Part shown: piece after piece, positions 1 to 5,437 of the stretch
Numbering within the stretch: position 1 is the first letter of the stretch
How the letters are laid out: the number at the start of each line of letters is the position of its first letter
DNA from: an uncultured Coriobacteriaceae bacterium
Lineage (GTDB): Bacteria; Actinomycetota; Coriobacteriia; Coriobacteriales; Atopobiaceae
Reading direction: 5' to 3'
NCBI GenBank assembly: GCA_902772085.1
Contig: CACXZL010000093.1
Coordinates: 1 to 6,846, forward strand
DNA length: 6,846 nt
Program-made: the position numbers and the translations under genes
Notes under the pieces: generated by a model
Seen by the model: the letters and a program-made list of their open reading frames with translations, nothing else
Databases searched by the model: none
What the model was told of the DNA's origin: nothing

Positions 1-188
1 ACTACAACGACACCCACAGCAACCCGTTCGAGCTCTCCATCTCTGTAGGGTCGGCAGAATTCACCATAGATGAGAGCACCTCAAGCCTCATCCCGCAGAT
101 CATGGCAGAGGCAGACGAGCACCTCTACAAGATGAAGCGTCGCCGCAAAGGGAGCAGACGATATCAGAACGAGAACGGCGACGCATAA
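1..188 (+). CDS. C-terminal end of a GGDEF-domain (diguanylate cyclase-like) protein, 5' truncated
   Basis: The open frame begins at base 3 and ends at the TAA at 186-188, giving the last 61 residues of a protein that starts outside the window. It contains SISVGSAEF (residues about 12-20 of the fragment), matching the SIGVA strand near the end of GGDEF domains. It also contains ADEHLYKMKRRRKG (about 37-50), matching the closing ADxALYxAKxxG helix of that family. A basic, polar tail of about 11 residues follows. GGDEF domains make cyclic di-GMP from two GTP, or act as degenerate sensors. The GG(D/E)EF loop lies upstream of the window, so activity cannot be judged. The gene converges on the acetyltransferase gene with 30 bp between stops and no clear terminator. 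The family call is fairly sure; the full architecture is unknown. Confidence 0.75.
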   Translation, partial: YNDTHSNPFELSISVGSAEFTIDESTSSLIPQIMAEADEHLYKMKRRRKGSRRYQNENGDA

Positions 189-218
189 AATGTTCTTTGA
201 TGGCAAGATCCCTGCTGG

Positions 219-842
219 TCACGATGCGGGTTCATACAGGTCATAGCGCGCAGCGTCCTCAGGCCCAATCGGACGCATGACCTTGCAGGGATTGCCCACG
301 GCCACGACGCCAGAAGGAATGTCCTTCGTCACCACGCTCCCAGCGCCAATGACCACATTTGATCCAATGGTCACACCGGGACACACCAGCACGCCCATGC
401 CAAACCACACGTTGTCTCCCACCGTTATGGGCAGAGCGTATTCCAACCCCTTGTTGCGACGCTCGACGTCCACCGGATGTCCCGCAGTGCTAAACACGCA
501 GTTGGGTGCAATAAACACGTCGTGCCCAAACGTCACAGGCGCACCGTCCAGAATGACCAGCCCATGGTTGGCGTAGAAGTTCTCGCCCAGATGAATGTTT
601 TTGCCATAATCGCAGATAAAAGGCTGACACACATGAGCGTATGTACCGCAGGAACCCACGATGTGCGCCAGCCGCTCGTGCAGCTCAGCGCGATTCGAAG
701 GACGCACACGGTTGTAGTCATAGCATAGCTCCTTGCACTCGTCGAGCGCGCTCAGAACCACGGGGTCGAAGTTGGCATCATACAGACGCCCTTCCGTTCC
801 CTGGATCATGGCAGCCACCTGTGTTCGCTTGTCTTGTACCAT
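219..842 (-). CDS. Sugar O-acetyltransferase, maltose/galactoside acetyltransferase (Maa/LacA/NodL) type
   Basis: This 207-residue protein has the usual length of the family (about 180-205). Residues about 8-60 form the helical N-terminal maltose-acetyltransferase cap. From about 75 to 190 it is a left-handed beta helix of hexapeptide repeats, for example ITVGDNVWFGMGVLVCPGVTIG and SNVVIGAGSVV. The family signature NHGLVILDGAPVTFG (92-106) is present. The catalytic His is H122 in TAGHPVD, and W146 fills the conserved Trp position near the acetyl-CoA site. Such enzymes are cytoplasmic trimers that move acetyl from acetyl-CoA to a sugar hydroxyl; the acceptor cannot be told from sequence. A purine-rich RBS (GAGAGGG on the minus strand, about 849-855) stands 6 nt before the ATG. 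The gene lies 62 bp after hypA on the same strand and could be read through, though no functional link to nickel metabolism is evident. Confidence 0.88.
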   Translation of the reverse strand: MVQDKRTQVAAMIQGTEGRLYDANFDPVVLSALDECKELCYDYNRVRPSNRAELHERLAHIVGSCGTYAHVCQPFICDYGKNIHLGENFYANHGLVILDGAPVTFGHDVFIAPNCVFSTAGHPVDVERRNKGLEYALPITVGDNVWFGMGVLVCPGVTIGSNVVIGAGSVVTKDIPSGVVAVGNPCKVMRPIGPEDAARYDLYEPAS

Positions 843-904
843 GGGTACCCTCTCTTTCGTGTTCTACATACCTTGGCGGTGTTTGTGGCAAGGCCGAGCA
901 TGGC

Positions 905-1249
905 CTACATTCCTTCAACGGAGTCTATCTCGATCTCATTGCCCCGCAGAAGCACGGTGTGGGGACTTCCGCAATGCGGACAGGTCTTTCCGTACGTCAC
1001 GGTGGGGTATGTCTTTCCGCAGTCGTTGCACACCGTTACGGCATCGATCTGCATCACGTCGAGAACCGCATCATGAAGCACTTCGGTGCGCTTCACGGCC
1101 CAGTTCCAGCAATCTACAAGATAGTCGGGCAGCACGCCCGACACCTCACCGAGGTTGAGCGTCACCTTTGAGATGGCGCTGAGCTCATTGCTCGCCGCAA
1201 CCTCCTCCAAGGTCTCAATCATATGAAACACGATACCAAGCTCGTGCAT
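905..1249 (-). CDS. hypA: HypA, nickel-insertion protein for [NiFe] hydrogenase maturation
   Basis: At 114 residues this is full length for HypA (about 113-118). It begins MHEL, in which the N-terminal Met-His-Glu and especially H2 form the nickel site of the family. A zinc-ribbon follows with two CxxC pairs, C74/C77 and C90/C93, separated by a 12-residue loop. The strands TLNLGEVSGV (30-39) and NEIEIDSVEG (104-113) are typical. HypA works with the GTPase HypB to load nickel into the hydrogenase large subunit in the cytoplasm. The RBS GAGGAG (1255-1260 on the minus strand) is 5 nt from the ATG, which fixes the start. It is separated from the upstream oxidoreductase gene by 103 bp that contain a strong inverted repeat ending just before this RBS. 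Residue 5 is Gly where most homologues have Ser; this is a small variation next to the nickel site. hypB lies two genes upstream on the same strand, supporting the call. Confidence 0.93.
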   Translation of the reverse strand: MHELGIVFHMIETLEEVAASNELSAISKVTLNLGEVSGVLPDYLVDCWNWAVKRTEVLHDAVLDVMQIDAVTVCNDCGKTYPTVTYGKTCPHCGSPHTVLLRGNEIEIDSVEGM

Positions 1250-1264
1250 GCCAACTCCTCAAAG

Positions 1265-1336
1265 CGTGGCACCAAACGCTCTTGTCAAAAGGAGAGTATC
1301 CGGTATCCCCTTTTGACAAGAGCTTTTGGCACCACG
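1265..1336. repeat. Strong inverted repeat between the oxidoreductase gene and hypA
   Basis: The core arms at 1278-1292 and 1309-1323 are perfectly complementary over 15 bp (GCTCTTGTCAAAAGG and its complement) around a 16-nt loop. The pairing continues outward to 1265 and 1336, giving arms of about 28 nt with three mismatches. On the minus-strand mRNA the hairpin starts 16 nt after the oxidoreductase stop and ends 4 nt before the hypA RBS. No run of U follows it, so a classical intrinsic terminator is unlikely. It may instead be an RNA-processing or stabilising hairpin, a partial attenuator that lowers hypA expression, or a small dispersed repeat. The repeat itself is certain from the sequence; its role is inferred. 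Confidence 0.85.
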
Positions 1337-1352
1337 TCTGGCTAGTAATCCA

Positions 1353-4352
1353 TCACTTACCGCCAAGCTTACCCTTCAAAACCTTGATGCCACGCTTTGC
1401 GGCATAGGGAAGAATGGCCTTAACTTTGTCCTCGGCACGCCACATGGTACTTGCTTCAGGCACGTCGCGCGTAAGGTGGATCGCATCAAACTCACAACGC
1501 GTGGTGCAGAGACCGCAACCGATGCACTTGTTTGTGTCCACGATGGAAGCGCCGCACTTGAGACAGCGCGCCGTCTCCGTACGAATCTGCTCCTCGGTAA
1601 AGGTACGGTTTGGATCCTCCCAGTTGTGCAGAATCTTCTCCACACGCTCGCATGGCGGAATCTCACGTCCGGCGTGGTCATAGCCGTTGGGATTGAGCGC
1701 GATACTCGTCTTGTCCAGCTCCACGTAGTGGCGTTGGTTGCGCGAAAGCGTCAGCGAGGAGCCGGTCTGTACGAAGCGATGGAGACTGATGGCAGCCTCG
1801 TGTCCGGCGGCGATCGCGTCGATCACAAACAATGGCCCGGTATACACGTCTCCACCTATGAAGACGTCGGGCTGCTCAGTCTGATACGTCTTGGGGTCTG
1901 CTTTCACGCGTCCGCCTTGTCCCGTCTGAATGGCCGAGCCCTTCAGCAGGTCTCCCCACTCGATGGTCTGGCCAATGGAGAAAACCACGTTCTCGCAAGG
2001 GATGAGCTTCGTCTCAGCCTCGTCATACTCCGGCGCGAAGGCGCCAGTCTCGTCGAAGACGCGCGTGCAGTGCTTGAACGTCACGCCGCAGACCTTGCCG
2101 TCTTCATCGGTCTCCACGGATGCAGGACCCCAACCATTGAGGACCTTCACGCCGTCCTCCTCGGCCTCGGCAACTTCATGCGGAAGCGCCGGCATCTCCC
2201 CGCGCTGCTCAAGGCTCACCATGCACACCTCGTCAGAGCCGCAACGCACGCTCACGCGCGCCGCATCGATGGCAACGTTGCCACCGCCCACGACGACCGT
2301 ACGGCCTTTGACCTCGTGCTCAGGGTCTTCGAGTGCCGTGCGCAGGAAGTCCACTGCCGTGGAGACGCCCTTGGCGTCCTCCCCAGCCACGCCCGCGCGC
2401 CTGCCGCCTTGGCAGCCGATGGCGACGTAGAACGCCATGAATCCCTGCGCGCGCAACGCATCGAGCGTAACGTCCTTGCCCACCTCGACGCCACAGCGGA
2501 TCTCCACACCCATCTGACGCATGATGTCGATCTCGGCGTCCACGACGTCTTTTTGCAACTTGTAGCTGGGGATGCCATAGGTCAGCATACCACCAGGACG
2601 CGCGTTCTTCTCAAACACGACGGGGGCGTAGCCCATCTCGGCAAGGTAGTACGCCGCTGTGAGACCTGCTGGTCCCGCACCTATGATGGCAATCTTCTCG
2701 GGCAAACGGCCGCGCGTGGAGGGAATCACGGGCTCGGGCACGTAGCGATGCTCGGCTTCAAGGTCCTTCTGCGCGATGAACTTCTTCACGTCGTCAATCG
2801 CCACGGCCTCATCCACCGTACCGCGTGTGCACGCCGCCTCGCAGCGCTTGTTGCACACGCGACCGCAGACGGCCGGGAACGGATTCTCCTTCTTTATGAG
2901 CGCAAGCGCGTCGCGGTAGCGCCCCTCGGCAGCCATGCGCAGGTAACCCTGCACAGAGATGTGCGCCGGACAAGCGACCTTGCACGGCGCGGTACCGGTA
3001 TCGTGGCACTCGATGCGATTGTTGCTCTTGTAGTCCCAGTCCCAGTCGTCCTCGCTCCAGCCCTGGGCATCCGGCAATGGTTGCTTGGGGTATTCTATGA
3101 CTCCCTCAGTCGTGCGAAGCTTCTGCCCAAGCTGGACGGCGCCGGCAGGACATACCTCCACGCAACCGGCGCAAGCCACGCACTTCTCCTCATCCACGTG
3201 AGCGCGGTAGGCGCTGGCGCTCATGTTTGGCGTGTTGAAGAGTTGCGAAGTGCGCAGGGCATAACACACGCTCACGTCGCAGTTGCAAATGGCAAAGATC
3301 TTTTCCTCGCCGTCTATGTTTGTAATCTGATGCACGTAGCCGTTGCGCTCGGCCTGTAGCAGGATGTCTATGACCTCGTCATAGGTTACATAGTGTCCTT
3401 TGCCCGTCTCGGTACAATAGTCGGCCATGTCGCCCACGCCGATGCACCAGTTCTGGGGATCGCGACCACCGTTGACGCCGCGAGCGCGCTCGGCAAGCCC
3501 ACAACTGCAGGCACCAGCGGAATAGCGGTCGTACTTCTTGAGCCAATGGCTCAGGTGCTCCACGGAAGCGGAGGTGGACTCCTGGCGGATGGCGTGCTCC
3601 ACCGGGATCACATGCATGCCGATGCCGGCTCCTCCCGGTGGGACCATCTTGGTCGCGACGGTAAGCGGCAGGTAGGTCATGTTGTTGAAGAAGGAGCCGA
3701 TCTCGGGATGCTCCTCCAGCTGGCGCTGGTTCATCACCGTGAACTCGGCGGATCCGGGCACAAACATAGGAAGCACATAGCGCTTCTCGTGGTTTGGGTT
3801 CTTGCCGTCCAGATTCTCCCAGTTGTACTCGATGATGCCCTTGATGCTCATCTCGTCGAGCAACTTCTGCGCGTAGTCCACGTCCACCTTGGCACCCTTG
3901 GCCACTTGCTCGAGCGTTTCTGGCACGCGCACTTTCATATGCTTGGTGAGCGCCGCTTCCTCCTCGGTCATGACGCTCGCCAGACCCCAATAGTCGGGGT
4001 CGTCGTAGTTCGTCTTGTGGAACAAGCGATCCGTGATTTTTGCCGCCTCGCGCAGCACGGCAGGCTTGGGCTCTGCAGTCGATGCCGGGCCAGGCGTCCC
4101 CATGCTGGTCTTCATCGACACTTCGTCCTCAGGATTCCAGTACGTGGCGGTGTCGTTTTCCGAGAAGTACTCCTCGGCGATAACGCGCAACTCACCGCCC
4201 GCGACGTTAGTTGTGGGTATGACGTTGCGAGCGGCTATCTCCTCATCGGTAAGCCCTGCACGCATGACCTCGGCACGCTCATCCACACTTGCTCCGCCAT
4301 AGGCGCGCTTGGGACGCGGTGTAGGGCCATCCGGCCGATTTCCTACTGCCAT
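1353..4352 (-). CDS. Large GltD/NfnB-like FAD-dependent NAD(P)H oxidoreductase fused to several 4Fe-4S modules
   Basis: This 999-residue protein has five parts. Residues 1-100 are unrecognised, polar and proline-rich. Residues about 100-390 resemble winged-helix Fe-S proteins of anaerobes: a helical/winged segment (130-195), then C282/C284, C303, C313 and ICNCDVSVC (C356, C358, C363). A ferredoxin motif CVACAGCVEVCP follows (C391, C394, C397, C401). Residues about 445-860 are a GltD/NfnB-type unit with an N-terminal cluster region (C449, C457, C461, C496, C500, C504, C508). That unit has the FAD fold GAGPAG (558-563), the NAD(P) fold GGGNVA (689-694) and the closing FIGGDVYTGP region (831-840). 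The C-terminus holds CLKCG (930-934) and CIGCGLCTTRC (943-953). It probably moves electrons between NAD(P)H and ferredoxin or a partner enzyme in the cytoplasm. Its position between hypB and hypA suggests a link to a nickel enzyme, by inference. The start was chosen from the RBS AGGAGA 6 nt upstream. The frame stays open to 4625, but that stretch overlaps hypB and looks non-coding. Confidence 0.88.
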   Translation of the reverse strand: MAVGNRPDGPTPRPKRAYGGASVDERAEVMRAGLTDEEIAARNVIPTTNVAGGELRVIAEEYFSENDTATYWNPEDEVSMKTSMGTPGPASTAEPKPAVLREAAKITDRLFHKTNYDDPDYWGLASVMTEEEAALTKHMKVRVPETLEQVAKGAKVDVDYAQKLLDEMSIKGIIEYNWENLDGKNPNHEKRYVLPMFVPGSAEFTVMNQRQLEEHPEIGSFFNNMTYLPLTVATKMVPPGGAGIGMHVIPVEHAIRQESTSASVEHLSHWLKKYDRYSAGACSCGLAERARGVNGGRDPQNWCIGVGDMADYCTETGKGHYVTYDEVIDILLQAERNGYVHQITNIDGEEKIFAICNCDVSVCYALRTSQLFNTPNMSASAYRAHVDEEKCVACAGCVEVCPAGAVQLGQKLRTTEGVIEYPKQPLPDAQGWSEDDWDWDYKSNNRIECHDTGTAPCKVACPAHISVQGYLRMAAEGRYRDALALIKKENPFPAVCGRVCNKRCEAACTRGTVDEAVAIDDVKKFIAQKDLEAEHRYVPEPVIPSTRGRLPEKIAIIGAGPAGLTAAYYLAEMGYAPVVFEKNARPGGMLTYGIPSYKLQKDVVDAEIDIMRQMGVEIRCGVEVGKDVTLDALRAQGFMAFYVAIGCQGGRRAGVAGEDAKGVSTAVDFLRTALEDPEHEVKGRTVVVGGGNVAIDAARVSVRCGSDEVCMVSLEQRGEMPALPHEVAEAEEDGVKVLNGWGPASVETDEDGKVCGVTFKHCTRVFDETGAFAPEYDEAETKLIPCENVVFSIGQTIEWGDLLKGSAIQTGQGGRVKADPKTYQTEQPDVFIGGDVYTGPLFVIDAIAAGHEAAISLHRFVQTGSSLTLSRNQRHYVELDKTSIALNPNGYDHAGREIPPCERVEKILHNWEDPNRTFTEEQIRTETARCLKCGASIVDTNKCIGCGLCTTRCEFDAIHLTRDVPEASTMWRAEDKVKAILPYAAKRGIKVLKGKLGGK

Positions 4353-4358
4353 TGTTTC

Positions 4359-4364
4359 TCTCCT
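4359..4364 (-). promoter_or_regulatory. Ribosome binding site that fixes the oxidoreductase start
   Basis: On the minus strand AGGAGA stands 6 nt before the ATG at 4350-4352. It selects this start over upstream in-frame Met codons, which would put the gene inside the well-supported 3' end of hypB. Confidence 0.8.
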
Positions 4365-4428
4365 ATCATCAACGCCAAGGGCTCGCGTCCCTTCAGCAAC
4401 TACCATTCGTCCACGACAACACCCGCCA

Positions 4429-4456
4429 TGGCCAAAGGAACTAGTCCCTTTGGCCA
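4429..4456. repeat. Near-perfect 28-bp palindrome across the hypB stop codon
   Basis: Arms TGGCCAAAGG (4429-4438) and CCTTTGGCCA (4447-4456) are exact complements. The 8-nt centre includes ACTAGT, itself palindromic, so only one base pair (4439/4446) fails. The hypB stop codon (4441-4443) sits in the centre and the last four codons of hypB form one arm. A smaller 5-bp hairpin (4377-4381 with 4389-4393) follows in the same 88-bp gap before the oxidoreductase gene. On the mRNA no U-tract follows either hairpin, so an RNA-processing, stabilising or dispersed-repeat role is more likely than full termination. Confidence 0.8.
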
Positions 4457-5148
4457 CCCCAGAAGGAGCGGGGGCGTTTGACGCCCTTCCAATTGGCAAC
4501 GGCGCTGCGCAGCCACGCGCACCACGTGTCCATTCCTTCGCCCGTCTTTGCAGAAAGGGGCATGATCTGGGCACTTGGATTGCGCATGCGCACGTTCTTC
4601 TCCAACTCCCCCAAGTCAAAGTCAAAGTACGGCGCCACGTCCATCTTTGAGACGAGCACGAGGTCGCTCACCTCAAACATAAGCGGGTATTTGAGCGGCT
4701 TGTCATGTCCCTCGGGCACTGAGAGGATCATGACCTTTGCCCCGGCGCCCGTGTCGAACTCCGCCGGGCAGATGAGGTTGCCCACGTTTTCCAGAAACAC
4801 AAGGTCGAGTCCGTCGACACCCAGATTGCGAAGCCCCTGCTCGGTCATGGCCGCATCGAGATGGCACATGCCGCCCGTATGCAGCTGAATTGCGCGAGCG
4901 CCATGCTCGGCAACGGTATGCGCGTCTACGTCGGAATCCACGTCAGCCTCCATCACGCCTATGCTGAGCTCAGACGCGAGCCGGTCGAGCGTGGCGGAAA
5001 GCAGCGTGGTCTTGCCCGACCCTGGCGAACTCATGAGGTTTATGAGCAACGTGCCTTGCTCGCGCAAACGCTCGCGCAACGCGTCGGCAGCACGGTCGTT
5101 ATGTGCGCGCACGTCCTCCTTGACCTCTATGACTTTGATTTTGTCCAT
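4441..5148 (-). CDS. hypB: HypB, nickel-binding GTPase for [NiFe] hydrogenase maturation
   Basis: This is a 235-residue SIMIBI-class GTPase. The P-loop is SSPGSGKTTLL (40-50), and the switch region EADVDSDVDAHT (67-78) follows. The metal site of the G domain is intact, with C95-H96 in GGMCHLDA and C127 in NLICPAEFD. LEN-VGNLICP (119-128) is strongly characteristic of HypB. The base-recognition motif is SKMD (167-170), with Ser in place of the usual Asn of NKxD. The N-terminus is short (about 33 residues before the first strand of the G domain) and lacks both the CxxCGC high-affinity nickel motif of E. coli HypB and a His-rich storage stretch. The protein therefore probably serves delivery rather than storage. 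HypB uses GTP hydrolysis to drive nickel transfer together with HypA. The start is supported by a G-rich RBS (AAGGGGGG, 5152-5159) close upstream. It is the first gene of the minus-strand block. Confidence 0.94.
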   Translation of the reverse strand: MDKIKVIEVKEDVRAHNDRAADALRERLREQGTLLINLMSSPGSGKTTLLSATLDRLASELSIGVMEADVDSDVDAHTVAEHGARAIQLHTGGMCHLDAAMTEQGLRNLGVDGLDLVFLENVGNLICPAEFDTGAGAKVMILSVPEGHDKPLKYPLMFEVSDLVLVSKMDVAPYFDFDLGELEKNVRMRNPSAQIMPLSAKTGEGMDTWCAWLRSAVANWKGVKRPRSFWGGQRD

Positions 5149-5170
5149 AGTCCCCCCTTTTATAAAGAAT

Positions 5171-5207
5171 ATTATACATGGTATTATTCAGAACGATAGT
5201 TTGTCAA
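5171..5207 (-). promoter_or_regulatory. hypB: Candidate hypB promoter in an AT-rich patch
   Basis: Read on the minus strand, an exact TTGACA lies at 5202-5207 and an exact TATAAT at 5171-5176, just upstream of the hypB RBS. They are 25 nt apart, too far for one normal sigma-70 promoter. Either TATAAT works without this -35, giving a leader of about 16 nt, or TTGACA pairs with TACCAT (5178-5183, 18-nt spacer). The AT-richness stands out from the surrounding DNA and supports a promoter here, but the exact element is uncertain. Confidence 0.45.
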
Positions 5208-5244
5208 CAAGCCCGACGAAGCGAGCAGAATGCCAAAGACTACG

Positions 5245-5355
5245 CGTTACAGTTCACACCCCTAGCCCTTGCGCCAGCCAGCAAGCGGCTCCGCGCTCGC
5301 TTCGTGAGTCGCGGCTTACTGGCATACGCAGGAGCCAGGGGTGCGAACCGTAACG
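5245..5355 (-). repeat. Long nested inverted repeat upstream of hypB, possible structured RNA or small element
   Basis: The outer arms 5245-5266 and 5334-5355 match over 22 bp with three differences. A middle stem pairs 5277-5286 with 5314-5323 (10 bp, one difference). An apical stem pairs 5291-5300 with 5304-5314 around a 3-nt loop, with one bulge; base 5314 is shared by the middle and apical stems. All three outer differences and the one in the middle stem are A-C type on the plus strand but become G-U wobbles on minus-strand RNA. This hints that the minus-strand transcript is the functional form; the apical difference goes the other way. No U-tract follows on either side. It could be a small RNA, a leader structure for hypB from a more distant promoter, or a non-autonomous repeat element. 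No known RNA family was recognised. Confidence 0.6.
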
Positions 5356-5360
5356 TTACG
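5349..5360. repeat. Perfect 12-bp palindrome CGTAACGTTACG
   Basis: The sequence is its own reverse complement and overlaps the right arm of the long inverted repeat. It lies about 80 bp upstream of the MATE start and could be a dimeric regulator site. The left arm of the long repeat carries only one copy of this GTTAC unit, so the palindrome looks like an added half on the right arm. Function is inferred only from symmetry. Confidence 0.4.
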
Positions 5361-5389
5361 CGCATGCCTCGCCCCCCTCGGTCTCATCT

Positions 5390-5415
5390 GTCAAAAGGGA
5401 TTTCGTTCTTTTGAC
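5390..5415. repeat. Short hairpin just upstream of the MATE coding region
   Basis: GTCAAAAG (5390-5397) and CTTTTGAC (5408-5415) form a perfect 8-bp stem with a 10-nt loop. It ends 22 nt before the chosen ATG. The arms share TGTCAAAAGG with the repeat near 1283-1292, suggesting a common repeat family. It could influence translation initiation of the exporter or act as an operator; no downstream U-tract supports termination. Confidence 0.6.
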
Positions 5416-5437
5416 GGCAACGAAAGCTCGGTCGCAC

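Larger units (their letters stand above)
5149..5437. other. Divergent intergenic region between hypB and the MATE gene
   Basis: These 289 bp hold no convincing coding sequence; the small open frames have no RBS and cross inverted repeats. From the hypB side the region holds an AT-rich stretch with promoter-like hexamers (5161-5210) and a long nested hairpin (5245-5355). These are followed by a 12-bp palindrome (5349-5360), a pyrimidine-rich spacer (5368-5390) and a short hairpin (5390-5415). No good promoter for the MATE gene was found by eye. Confidence 0.7.

Noticed and set aside
189..218. Bidirectional terminator between the convergent GGDEF and acetyltransferase genes
   Set aside because: No stable stem or T-run is visible in these 30 bp.
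843..904. Promoter or terminator between hypA and the acetyltransferase gene
   Set aside because: TTGCCA with TGTAGA at 17 nt on the minus strand is too poor a match, and the only hairpin is a 5-bp stem (871-875 with 889-893) without a U-tract.
1326..3359. A 677-residue open frame on the plus strand, antisense to the oxidoreductase gene
   Set aside because: Its translation is His/Arg/Leu-rich with no recognisable motif and no RBS, while the minus strand carries many exact cofactor motifs. It is a shadow of GC-rich codon use.
3393..4481. A 362-residue plus-strand open frame opposite the oxidoreductase N-terminal half and the gap to hypB
   Set aside because: It has no motifs and crosses the non-coding gap and the palindrome; the composition is that of an antisense shadow.
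4353..4625. Upstream in-frame extension of the oxidoreductase (91 more codons)
   Set aside because: It overlaps the hypB 3' end, crosses two hairpins, reads as low-complexity Arg/Gly/Ala sequence, and a good RBS precedes the ATG at 4350-4352.
5245..5355. Known structured RNAs (4.5S/SRP RNA or 6S RNA)
   Set aside because: The SRP GGAA/AGCAGCC loop motifs are missing, and the length and bulge pattern do not fit 6S RNA.
5331..5356. Possible tRNA, because GGTTCGCACCCC on the minus strand resembles a T-arm
   Set aside because: No acceptor stem, anticodon arm or D-arm can be placed around it; the sequence is explained by the long inverted repeat.
5411..5437. TTG start for the MATE gene
   Set aside because: It would begin inside a hairpin arm and add nine residues unlike other MATE N-termini. 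It cannot be excluded because the RBS of the ATG at 5438 is weak.
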